Shown here: positions 23,641-31,307 of the stretch, in pieces | Position numbering within the stretch: the stretch's first letter is position 1 | How the letters are laid out: each line of letters starts with the position of its first letter | Origin: Cellulosimicrobium protaetiae | GTDB taxonomy: Bacteria > Actinomycetota > Actinomycetes > Actinomycetales > Cellulomonadaceae | Reading direction: 5' to 3' | NCBI RefSeq assembly: GCF_009708005.2 | Contig: NZ_CP052757.1 | Location: 2,170,001 to 2,234,000 of the forward strand | Length of the DNA: 64,000 nucleotides | Notes under the pieces: generated by a model | The model's database searches: none | The model's input: only the letters and a program-made list of their open reading frames with translations | What the model was told of the DNA's origin: nothing | Made by a program: the position numbers and the translations under genes

Positions 23641-25067
23641 CGGGTCTCCTCCGCTGCGTCCGTCGGGCGGGCAGCCTCGTGGGTGGTGCGGTGTGCGTCG
23701 TCGTCGGCCGGGGTGTCGCCCCGCCGCTCGACGAGCCGGACGCGCACGAGGCGCGGCACGTGCCGCTCGACCGACAGGACGTCGACGACGAGCGTGCGGT
23801 GCACGGGCTCGTCGTGGACGAGGTCGGCCGGGTCGTCCGGGAGCGGGACCTCGATCGTGTCGCCCGCGCGCGGCAGGGCGCCGTGCTGGGCGATGAGGAG
23901 CCCGGAGACCGTCTCGTGGTCGCCGCGCGGCAGGTCGTGGCCGAGCGCGCGCTCCGCCTCGTCGACGTGGACGTCGCCGCCCATGACCCACACGCCGTCG
24001 TCCTCGGCCGTGACCGTGACGGGTTGCTCGGGGTCGTGCTCGTCGGTGATCTCGCCCACGAGCTCCTCGGCGAGGTCCTCGACCGTGAGCACGCCGGTGA
24101 AGCCGCCGTACTCGTCGATGACGCACGCGAGCTGGTTGCGCGTGGAGTTGAGCTGGGCGAGCGCGTCCGGCAGCGTCATGAGCGTCGGCAGCACGACGGC
24201 CGGGCGCATGAGGTCGGTGACGGGCGCGTCGTCGGGCAGGTCGGTCGCCAGGACGTCGGCGAGCTGGACGACGCCGAGCGGCTGGTCCGTCTCGTCGACG
24301 ACCGGGTAGCGCGTGTGCGCGCGGGCGCTGAGCTCGCGCACCTCGGCGACGGTCGCCTCGGGGCGCACCGTCCCGACGCGCGAGCGGGGGATCATCGCGT
24401 GCTCGACGTCACGCTGGGGGAAGTCGAGGATGCGGTCGAGGAGCACGGAGAGCTCGTCGGGCAGGTCCCCGCTCTCGCGCGAGTCGGCCACGATGTGCTC
24501 GAGGTCGCGCGCGGTCGCCGTGTTGTCGACGTCGTGCACCGGCTCGATCTTGAGCAGCCGCAGCAGGGCGTTGGACGCCTTGTCGAACACCGCGATGAGC
24601 CAGCCGAACACCGTGAGGTAGGCGGTCGTGGAGCGAGCCAGGCCCTTCGCGAGCGGTTCGGGCCGCGCGATGGCGAGGTTCTTGGGGAACAGCTCGCCGA
24701 AGAGCATCTGGATGATCGTCGACAGCACGAGGGCGAGGACGGTGCCCACCGCCACGCCGACGCCCGTGGGGACGCCCACGCCGCCGAGCATCGTGCCCAG
24801 CGACTCGCCGATGAGGGGCTCGGCCACGTAGCCGACGAGCAGGCCCGTCACGGTGATCCCGAGCTGGGCCCCGGACAGGACGAAGGAGGTGCGCTTCGTG
24901 ACGGCGAGCGCGCGCCGGGCCGACTCGTCGCCGGCCTCCGCCTTGGCCCCCAGCCGGGAGCGGTCGACGGTCATGTAGGCGAACTCCTGGGCGACGAAGT
25001 ACGCCGTCGCCGCCGTGATCGCGAGAACCACGAGGAGCCCGAGCAGGAGGGAGAGGAAGGTCGTCAT
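23637..25067 (-). CDS. CNNM/CBS/CorC-domain membrane protein (hemolysin-C family), first of pair
   Basis: 476 aa. Membrane helix at 2-25, further helices to about 140 with LFGELFPKNLAIARPE, CBS pair about 195-320 (MIPRSRVGTVRPEATV; VIDEYGGFTGVLTVEDLAEE), and CorC_HlyC domain about 345-430 (GDVHVDEAERALGHDLPRGD; TVSGLL). Actinobacteria commonly have this full-length plus short arrangement as a two-gene operon, suggesting a heteromer. Role in divalent cation balance is by family. Confidence 0.92.
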   Translation of the reverse strand: MTTFLSLLLGLLVVLAITAATAYFVAQEFAYMTVDRSRLGAKAEAGDESARRALAVTKRTSFVLSGAQLGITVTGLLVGYVAEPLIGESLGTMLGGVGVPTGVGVAVGTVLALVLSTIIQMLFGELFPKNLAIARPEPLAKGLARSTTAYLTVFGWLIAVFDKASNALLRLLKIEPVHDVDNTATARDLEHIVADSRESGDLPDELSVLLDRILDFPQRDVEHAMIPRSRVGTVRPEATVAEVRELSARAHTRYPVVDETDQPLGVVQLADVLATDLPDDAPVTDLMRPAVVLPTLMTLPDALAQLNSTRNQLACVIDEYGGFTGVLTVEDLAEELVGEITDEHDPEQPVTVTAEDDGVWVMGGDVHVDEAERALGHDLPRGDHETVSGLLIAQHGALPRAGDTIEVPLPDDPADLVHDEPVHRTLVVDVLSVERHVPRLVRVRLVERRGDTPADDDAHRTTHEAARPTDAAEETR

Positions 25068-25283
25068 CGTGCCCGCACCGCCCTCCGGTCGTCGGGGACG
25101 CGTTCGCGCGTCCGCTCGCTGCCGGGGCCGGTGCGGCCGGGACTATGGTCGGGGTCGTCGGCCGCGGGGGCCTCGAGAGTCGTGTCTTCCACGGCACTCC
25201 CAACGCAGGACGGCCCCGGATCGTTCCCGACGGCGCGTCAGGTCCTCGTCGGGTACCACGTCGGGGCGCGAGCAGGCGTCCGG

Positions 25284-25289
25284 TAGGGT
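25284..25289 (+). promoter_or_regulatory. -10 element TAGGGT of ddl
   Basis: TAGGGT ends 8 nt before the ddl ATG; no Shine-Dalgarno sequence. Confidence 0.5.
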
Positions 25290-25297
25290 CGTCCGCG

Positions 25298-26467
25298 ATG
25301 TCCAGCCAGAGCCCCGACCGGTCCGTGCCGTCCACCGACGAGCACCCCACCGGCGCGCCCCGCAAGCCCCGCGTCCTCGTGCTGTTCGGCGGTCGCTCCG
25401 GCGAGCACGCCATCTCCGCCGCGACCGCCGCGGGCGTCCTGCGCGCTATCGACCGGTCGCGGTACGACGTCGTCCCCGTCGGGATCACGCCGGCGGGCGA
25501 GTGGGTCCTGGCGGCCGACGAGCCCGCGCGCTGGGAGATCGCCGACGGCCGCCTGCCGCAGGTGGAGCCCACGGGCGAGGAAGTCATCCTGCCGCTGTCG
25601 ACCGGTCGCCGGGACCTGCGCGTCCTCACCCCGGGCGACGTCCCGCGCGTGCTCGGCGAGGTGGACGTCGTCTTCCCGCTCCTGCACGGCCCGTACGGCG
25701 AGGACGGCACGCTCCAGGGGATGCTCGAGCTCGCGGACGTCCGGTACGTCGGCGCGGGCGTGCTCGCGTCCGCCGTCGGCATGGACAAGCACTTCATGAA
25801 GCTCGTGCTCGCGGGCGAGGGGCTGCCCGTCTCCCCGTACACCGTGATCCGGCCGGGCGAGTTCGAGCGCGACCCCGAGGCCTGGACGCAGACCGTCGCC
25901 GCGCTCGGAATGCCCGTGTTCGTCAAGCCCGCTCGCGCCGGGTCGAGCCTCGGCATCTCCAAGGTCGACGACCTGGCCGACCTGCCCGCGGCGATCGCCG
26001 CCGCGCAGGAGCACGACCCCAAGGTGATCGTCGAGGCGGGCGTCGTCGGCCGCGAGATCGAGTGCGCGGTCCTCGGCGGTCGCGGCGGCGCGCGCCCGCG
26101 CGCGTCGCTCCCGGGCGAGATCGTCGTCACGGGCGAGGCGCACGACTTCTACGACTTCGAGGCCAAGTACCTCGACGAGGCCGGGGTCGAGCTCTCGTGC
26201 CCGGCCGACCTGCCCGAGCACCTCGTCGAGCGCGTGCGCGAGATCGCGATCCGGACCTTCGAGGCCGTCGGCGCCGAGGGTCTGTCGCGCGTCGACGTCT
26301 TCGTCACGCCCGACGAACGGGTCGTCGTCAACGAGATCAACACGATGCCCGGCTTCACGCCGTTCTCGATGTACCCGCGCATGTGGGAGAAGTCGGGACT
26401 GAGCTACCCCGAGCTCATCGACGAGCTCGTCGCGCTCGCGCTCGAGCGACCCACCGGGCTGCGCTGA
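25298..26467 (+). CDS. ddl: D-alanine--D-alanine ligase
   Basis: 389 aa cytosolic ATP-grasp ligase making the D-Ala-D-Ala end of the peptidoglycan stem. VLFGGRSGEHAISAATA (about 28-44) is the N-terminal D-Ala site; MDKHFMKLVLAGEGLPV starts the ATP-grasp domain; VFVKPARAGSSLGISKV holds the ATP-binding Lys; VNEINTMPGFTPFSMYPRMW holds the Mg ligands and the second D-Ala site. ATG at 25298 fits the promoter. ddl-DUF3515-thiL is a conserved actinobacterial neighbourhood. Confidence 0.96.
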   Translation: MSSQSPDRSVPSTDEHPTGAPRKPRVLVLFGGRSGEHAISAATAAGVLRAIDRSRYDVVPVGITPAGEWVLAADEPARWEIADGRLPQVEPTGEEVILPLSTGRRDLRVLTPGDVPRVLGEVDVVFPLLHGPYGEDGTLQGMLELADVRYVGAGVLASAVGMDKHFMKLVLAGEGLPVSPYTVIRPGEFERDPEAWTQTVAALGMPVFVKPARAGSSLGISKVDDLADLPAAIAAAQEHDPKVIVEAGVVGREIECAVLGGRGGARPRASLPGEIVVTGEAHDFYDFEAKYLDEAGVELSCPADLPEHLVERVREIAIRTFEAVGAEGLSRVDVFVTPDERVVVNEINTMPGFTPFSMYPRMWEKSGLSYPELIDELVALALERPTGLR

Positions 26468-26471
26468 CCCG

Positions 26472-26496
26472 GGCCACCGGGTGAGGCCCGGTGGCC
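26472..26496. terminator. Bidirectional hairpin between ddl and the DUF3515 gene
   Basis: GGCCACCGGG/CCCGGTGGCC, perfect 10-bp stem with a 5-nt loop, 4 nt after the ddl stop and 7 nt beyond the convergent stop. No T-tract. Confidence 0.6.
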
Positions 26497-26503
26497 GCAG
26501 GCC

Positions 26504-27058
26504 TCAACCCAGGTCGCCCGCGCCGACGCACGCGCGCGTCTGCGGGACCTCCATGACCGCCCGGCCCAGGTCCGCGACGAACGCCGTCGAGCGGTCCTCG
26601 GTCACGGCGGGCGGCACGACGAGCTGCACCGCGGGGTCGCGCCCGTAGGTCGTGAACGTCCACGTGCCCTGGTCCTCGACGACGAGCCAGTCCACCGTGC
26701 CGCCCTCGGACTGGACGCTCTGGCACGCCGTCGTCGTCGGGCCGGGCACCTCCACGCCGCAGCGCAACGTCACCGCGGCCCCGGGCTCGCCCCATGCCGC
26801 GGTGGCCTGGCTCGTGGTGCCGACCGCGTCCAGGCCCTCGCCCAGCGACTCGGGCAGAGCGAGCACGACGTCCGCGCACAGCGGGTTCTGGGCGTCGTCC
26901 GCCACCGGGACGCCGATGCGCGGCGCGCACGCGGCGGTCGCGGCCACGACGCCGAGGAGCGCGGGCACGGCGAGGGCACGCACGAAGGAGCGGCGGCGCG
27001 CGCGGGGCGTCGCGCCGGGGCGGGAAGCGGACGTGGCGGGAGGGACGGCGTCGAGCAC
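26504..27058 (-). CDS. DUF3515 lipoprotein
   Basis: 184 aa. Basic start, hydrophobic segment and lipobox TAAC (C44), then a domain with NPLCADVVLALPESL, LRCGVEVPGPT and WLVVEDQGTWTFTTYGRDP, matching DUF3515, an actinobacterial envelope protein of unknown function regularly located between ddl and thiL. Paired Cys residues may form disulfides outside the cell. GTG at 27058 is selected because TACGGT lies exactly 6 nt upstream. Confidence 0.85.
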   Translation of the reverse strand: MLDAVPPATSASRPGATPRARRRSFVRALAVPALLGVVAATAACAPRIGVPVADDAQNPLCADVVLALPESLGEGLDAVGTTSQATAAWGEPGAAVTLRCGVEVPGPTTTACQSVQSEGGTVDWLVVEDQGTWTFTTYGRDPAVQLVVPPAVTEDRSTAFVADLGRAVMEVPQTRACVGAGDLG

Positions 27059-27110
27059 GCGACCACCGTAGCGGGCCGGGACCGGTGCCCGTGACCGCAC
27101 CGGCGGCGAC

Positions 27111-27116
27111 TAGGGT
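27111..27116 (+). promoter_or_regulatory. -10 element TAGGGT of thiL (leaderless type)
   Basis: TAGGGT, 6-nt gap, then the thiL GTG. No TPP riboswitch fits in this space. Confidence 0.55.
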
Positions 27117-27122
27117 GGCCGG

Positions 27123-28184
27123 GTGAGCGAGACGCCCCTGCTGGTCCGCGACGTGGCCGAGGAGGCGCTCCTCGCCCGGATCTTCCCCCTGCTGCCCACC
27201 GCGCCGACCACCCTCGTCGGTCCGGGCGACGACTGCGCCGTCGTGGCGGCGCCCGACGGCCGCTACGTGGTGTCGACCGACGTCCTCGTCGAGGACCGGC
27301 ACTTCCGTCGGCGCTGGTCGTCCGGGTTCGACGTCGGCAGGCGGGCCGCGGTCCAGAACCTCGCCGACGTCGTGTCCATGGGCGCCCGCCCGGCGGCGCT
27401 CGTCGTCTCGCTCGTCATGCCCGGTGACCTGCCGGTCGACTGGGTCACCGGCCTCGCGCGCGGGCTCGCGGACGCGTGCACCCCCCTGGGTGCCGCCGTC
27501 GTCGGCGGAGACCTGTCCGGCGGCGACCAGGTCGTCGTCGCGGTGACCGTGCACGGCGACCTCGAGGGGCGCGACCCGGTCCTGCGCTCCGGGGCACGCC
27601 CGGGAGACGTCGTCGCCCTCGCGGGGACGCTGGGGCGGTCGGCGGCCGGCCTCGCCCTGCTCGACGCCGGGCGCGGAGAGGTCGATGAGGGTCTCGTCGC
27701 CGCGTACCTGCGGCCGGACCCCCCTCTTGCGGCCGGACCTGCCGCGGCCGACGCCGGTGCGACGGCGATGATGGACGTCTCCGACGGGCTGCTGCGGGAC
27801 GCCGGGAGGATCGCCCGGGCGAGCGACGTCGTCGTGGACATCGACCCGGCGGCGTTGGCCGACGACCGCGAGGGCCTGCGCCCGACGGCGGCGTCGCTGG
27901 GCGCCGGGCTCCGGGACGGGCAGGGCGCACGGGTGGGCGCGACGGCGGTCTCCCCGGCCGACGACGAGGCGGACGGGGAAGGTGTCGCCGATCTCGTCGA
28001 CGGGTGGGTGCTCTCCGGGGGCGAGGACCACGCGCTGCTCGCCACGTTCCCCGCCGACGTCGTGCTCCCGACCGCGTTCCGGGCGATCGGCACGGTCCGC
28101 CGTGCGGGGGGCGACGGGCCGGGCGTCCGGGTCGACGGACGCGTCGCGCAGCGCTCGGCGGGATGGGACCACTTCCGCGCCTGA
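27123..28184 (+). CDS. thiL: Thiamine-monophosphate kinase
   Basis: 353 aa cytosolic kinase converting thiamine phosphate to the active diphosphate. VGPGDDCAVVAAPDG (about 32-46) and VVSTDVLVEDRHF (about 48-60) hold the Mg/ATP-binding aspartates, QNLADVVSMGARPAALVVSL follows, and AVVGGDLSGGDQVVVAVTVHG and MMDVSDGLLRDAGRIA complete the PurM-like fold. GTG start fixed by TAGGGT 6 nt upstream. Confidence 0.94.
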   Translation: MSETPLLVRDVAEEALLARIFPLLPTAPTTLVGPGDDCAVVAAPDGRYVVSTDVLVEDRHFRRRWSSGFDVGRRAAVQNLADVVSMGARPAALVVSLVMPGDLPVDWVTGLARGLADACTPLGAAVVGGDLSGGDQVVVAVTVHGDLEGRDPVLRSGARPGDVVALAGTLGRSAAGLALLDAGRGEVDEGLVAAYLRPDPPLAAGPAAADAGATAMMDVSDGLLRDAGRIARASDVVVDIDPAALADDREGLRPTAASLGAGLRDGQGARVGATAVSPADDEADGEGVADLVDGWVLSGGEDHALLATFPADVVLPTAFRAIGTVRRAGGDGPGVRVDGRVAQRSAGWDHFRA

Positions 28185-28193
28185 GCGCGAGCC

Positions 28194-28709
28194 TCAGCTC
28201 CGGCGGTAGCGCACCGCGGTGAGGTCCTTGCCGCCGATGTCGTCGCGACGCTCGACGCCGTCCGGGGCGAAGCCGTGGCGGCGGTAGAAGCGGCGGGCGC
28301 GCTCGGCGTCCTCGAGGACCCAGAGCGTGACGGTGGTGCCCGGGCGCACCTCGCCGAGCATGGTGCGCATGAGGTCGCGGGCGACACCCCGGCCCCACGA
28401 CTCGGGGTCGAGGTACATGGCGAAGATCTCGAGGTCGCCGGGCTCGGCGTCCTCGTCGCGGCTCGGCCCCAGGGTGGCGAAGCCGATGGTGCGGCCGTCG
28501 GCGTCGGCGAGCCAGGTGCGAGCGCCGGCGGTCGAGAGGCTCTGGACCCAGTGCTGCTCGCGCTGGTCGTGGTCGAGCGAGGCCAGGTACTCGTCCGGGA
28601 CGATGCCCGCGTAGGCGCCGCGCCACGACGCGATGTGCACGGCCGCGATGGCGCTCGCGTCCGCGGGAGCGGCCGGGCGGATGGTTACCTCGCTCAGTTC
28701 CGTCACCAT
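28194..28709 (-). CDS. GNAT-family N-acetyltransferase
   Basis: 171 aa. N-terminal VTIRPAAPADASAIAAVH, motif A YLDPESWGRGVARDLMRTML (acetyl-CoA binding, Q/RxxGxG/A type) and the C-terminal ARRFYRRHGFAPDG. Substrate unknown. ATG at 28709 with CAGTCT 6 nt upstream. Convergent with thiL, 9 bp between stops. Confidence 0.85.
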   Translation of the reverse strand: MVTELSEVTIRPAAPADASAIAAVHIASWRGAYAGIVPDEYLASLDHDQREQHWVQSLSTAGARTWLADADGRTIGFATLGPSRDEDAEPGDLEIFAMYLDPESWGRGVARDLMRTMLGEVRPGTTVTLWVLEDAERARRFYRRHGFAPDGVERRDDIGGKDLTAVRYRRS

Positions 28710-28838
28710 GCACACAGACTGCCACCGTGGTTCGGCATCCGCCAAACCGGTTTGTCCGGATCTCCAGGAGATCTCCGCATCTCGCGGCGGGGTGTTCGAG
28801 GGGGCGGCGGGTCCGGGGCGTGCACGAGGGGCGCAGAC

Positions 28839-28877
28839 GACGAGAGCGCCTGCCGGGATCCGGCAGGCGCTCTCGTC
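28839..28877 (-). terminator. 18-bp perfect hairpin after rpmB
   Basis: Stem 28839-28856 with 28860-28877, 3-nt loop GAT, 17 nt after the rpmB stop. Among the strongest stems in the window, without T-tract. Confidence 0.7.
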
Positions 28878-28894
28878 AGGAAGTCTCACGATGC

Positions 28895-29086
28895 TCAGGC
28901 GGGACGGGTGACCTTCCCGGCCTTGAGGCAGGAGGTGCACACGTTGAGACGCTTGGGCGTCCCGGCGACCACGGCGCGCACGCGCTGGATGTTCGGGTTC
29001 CAGCGGCGCTTCGTGCGGATGTGGGAGTGCGAGATGCTGTGCCCGAAGCCCGGGCCCTTGCCGCAGACGTCGCAGTTGGCAGCCAC
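28895..29086 (-). CDS. rpmB: 50S ribosomal protein L28, zinc-ribbon form
   Basis: 63 aa. MAANCDVCGKGPGFGHSISH and RLNVCTSCLKAGKV give two CxxC pairs, the zinc-binding (C+) type. Actinobacteria often keep a second, Cys-less copy under Zur control elsewhere. GTG start with AGGAG 6 nt upstream. Divergent from fakA, a typical arrangement. Confidence 0.95.
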   Translation of the reverse strand: MAANCDVCGKGPGFGHSISHSHIRTKRRWNPNIQRVRAVVAGTPKRLNVCTSCLKAGKVTRPA

Positions 29087-29408
29087 GGTTTCTCCTGATC
29101 GTCGTGCACGTCGCGCACGCAGCGGCGACGTCCTGAATGGTCTGTAGGGTGTCTCGCCCGGTGTTCTTCGGCGACTCCTCGACGGTGTCGAGGGCGCGCG
29201 AAGCACCCGGGCAACCTCGCCAGGGTAGCCGATCCGAGGGCCCGAGCTCAAACCGGGCGCTCGTCACACCCGCCGGGTGCCAACCACGCCCGCCGCGCGC
29301 CCCGTCGCCCCCCGCGGTTGACTACCGTGGTCCCGACGGCCGACCCGGTCGTCCGACCGCCCGGCCACGAGGCCCGGTCGCCCGCCGAACGCCAGGAGCC
29401 GGTCCGAC
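29087..29408. promoter_or_regulatory. Divergent rpmB/fakA promoter region
   Basis: 322 bp without a gene. Toward fakA, TTGACT (29318-29323) overlaps TACCGT (29323-29328); toward rpmB, TACAGA (29146-29141 on the minus strand) could be a -10. No convincing full -35/-10 pair was found for either, and no hairpin stands out. Confidence 0.4.
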
Positions 29409-31307
29409 GTGAGCCCCCGGAGCGACGTGGTCGACGCCGCCGTCGTCGTCGCGTGGGGCCGTCACGGCGTCAGCGCGCTCGCCGCCGCACGCGAGTCCCT
29501 CGACCGGGTGAACGTCTTCCCGGTCGCGGACGCGGACACCGGCACCAACATGTACCTCACGCTCCTCGACGCGGTCCGTGCGCTGCCCGCCGATTCCACG
29601 TCCGGAGCGCTGGAGGAGGGCACGGCGGGCGGCGCCGGCGACCTGCTCGTGCGCCTGGCCCGCGGCGCGCTCGTCGGGGCACGCGGCAACTCGGGAGTCA
29701 TCCTCAGCGAGTACCTGCGCGGTCTCGCGCTCGAGCTCGCCGAGCACCGCACCGTCACCGGCGCGGCGCTCGCGGCCGGCCTCGGTCGTGCTGCCCGCAC
29801 GGCCCGCGGTGCGGTGGCGCGACCGGCACCGGGCACGATCCTCACGGCGGCCGACGCCGCTGCGCGCACCGCCGCGACCGCGTCGGAGGGTCCGGACGTC
29901 TCCTCGCCCGCGGTCGTCGCGGCCGCGGCCAGGGACGGCGCGCGGGCCGCGGCACTGCGCAGCACCGGCGAGCTGGACGTGCTCGCCCGCGCGCAGGTGC
30001 TCGACGCCGGAGCTCTCGGCCTGGTGCTGGTCCTCGGCGCGCTCGTCGCGGCGATCGGCGCCGGCACCGCCGTGCCGACCGACCTCGGGGCCACCGCGTC
30101 CGCGGCGGACCGCGGGGTCGCCGCGCACGACGACGCCGGGCTCGCAGGGGCGGGCGTGTCGGAGGTGCTCGGCATGATGGCCGGGATGGTGCCGGTACCG
30201 GGTTCGTCCGGGGAGTCCGGCACCGCACCGGAGGCCGGGCACGAGGGGGGCGAGTTCGAGGTGATGTACGTGGTGGACGCCCCCGTGGGGAGCGCCGCGC
30301 CCGCGGCCGGGCGCGCGCCCGTCGAGGACCCTGCGGGGCTGCTCCGCGCGGAGCTCGCGCGGATCGGCGACTCCGTCGTCGTGGTGGGCGGTCCGGGCGA
30401 CCGCGGCTCGGGCCTCTGGCAGGCGCACGTCCACACCGACGACCCGATGGCCGCTGTCGCCGTCGGCCGGGCCGCTCTCGTGACCGTGCGGCACCCGCTG
30501 GACGACGGCGCCGCGCGCGCCGGCGGCGAGGCGGGCGGCGAGGCCGCGCTGCGCCAGGTCCGGGTCCGGCACCTGCCCGGGTCGCACGAGCACAACCACG
30601 GCCTGGAGGCGGACACCGACCGGACGCCGGGCGCCGGGGCGGGCGCGATCCCGGTCGACGGCGGCGGACCGGGGCTGGTCGCGGTGACCACGGCGCCCGG
30701 GCTCGTCGCCGACCTCGCGCGCGCGGGCGCCGTCGTGCTGCTGCGGGAGGCATCCGTCCCCCTCGACCTCGCTGCGCTGCACCGCGTCGCGGTCGACGCC
30801 CGCGCGGCGCACGTCGCGCTCCTGCCCGGCGCGGACCTCCCGGAGGACGACGTCGAGGCGCTGCGCGCGAGCCTGCGCGACGACGGGGTCGAGACGCTCG
30901 AGGTGCTGCCCGCCGCGACCGACCTGCACGTCGCGGTGGCGCTCGCCGCCGCACAGCTCGTCGAGCATGGCGCCGCGCCGCGCCTCGAAGCGGCCCGGTC
31001 GGCGCTCGACGCCGTCCGGTGGAGCCGCCTCGACGTCGCGGGTGTCCCCGCGCCGGAGGCGGCGCGGCGGCTCGTCGACCTGGCCGACCCGCTCCGCGCG
31101 CGGCCCGGGGCGCTCGTCACCGTGCTCGCCGACGACGACGTGCCGGACGCGGCCGTCGACGCGCTCGCGGCCGACGCGACCGGGACCGGCGCCGAGGTCG
31201 TGCTCCTGCGCTCGGGCCGTGGCGGCGGCGGTGTCACGCTCGCCGTCGAGGGGCCGGACGCTCTGGAGACCGTGGACGAGGACACCGGGGGGACGAGGGA
31301 TGAGTGA
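29409..31307 (+). CDS. DAK2/FakA-like kinase domain protein
   Basis: 632 aa. N-terminal DhaL-type ATP-binding domain with RVNVFPVADADTGTNMYLTL (about 30-49, Mg-binding Asp cluster) and GARGNSGVILSEYLRG. The middle and C-terminal domains (EFEVMYVVDAPVG; GSGLWQAHVHTDDPMAAV) correspond to FakA of the fatty-acid kinase. In firmicutes FakA phosphorylates fatty acids held by FakB; whether that holds here is inference and no fakB is nearby. Start GTG with AGGAG 12 nt upstream. Overlaps recG by 8 bp (ATGAGTGA). The rpmB/fakA-recG order is conserved in actinobacteria. Confidence 0.88.
   Translation: MSPRSDVVDAAVVVAWGRHGVSALAAARESLDRVNVFPVADADTGTNMYLTLLDAVRALPADSTSGALEEGTAGGAGDLLVRLARGALVGARGNSGVILSEYLRGLALELAEHRTVTGAALAAGLGRAARTARGAVARPAPGTILTAADAAARTAATASEGPDVSSPAVVAAAARDGARAAALRSTGELDVLARAQVLDAGALGLVLVLGALVAAIGAGTAVPTDLGATASAADRGVAAHDDAGLAGAGVSEVLGMMAGMVPVPGSSGESGTAPEAGHEGGEFEVMYVVDAPVGSAAPAAGRAPVEDPAGLLRAELARIGDSVVVVGGPGDRGSGLWQAHVHTDDPMAAVAVGRAALVTVRHPLDDGAARAGGEAGGEAALRQVRVRHLPGSHEHNHGLEADTDRTPGAGAGAIPVDGGGPGLVAVTTAPGLVADLARAGAVVLLREASVPLDLAALHRVAVDARAAHVALLPGADLPEDDVEALRASLRDDGVETLEVLPAATDLHVAVALAAAQLVEHGAAPRLEAARSALDAVRWSRLDVAGVPAPEAARRLVDLADPLRARPGALVTVLADDDVPDAAVDALAADATGTGAEVVLLRSGRGGGGVTLAVEGPDALETVDEDTGGTRDE

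Noticed and set aside
26900-27122. TPP riboswitch before thiL
   Set aside because: The -10 element lies 6 nt before the start codon, leaving no leader, and no thi-box sequence is visible.
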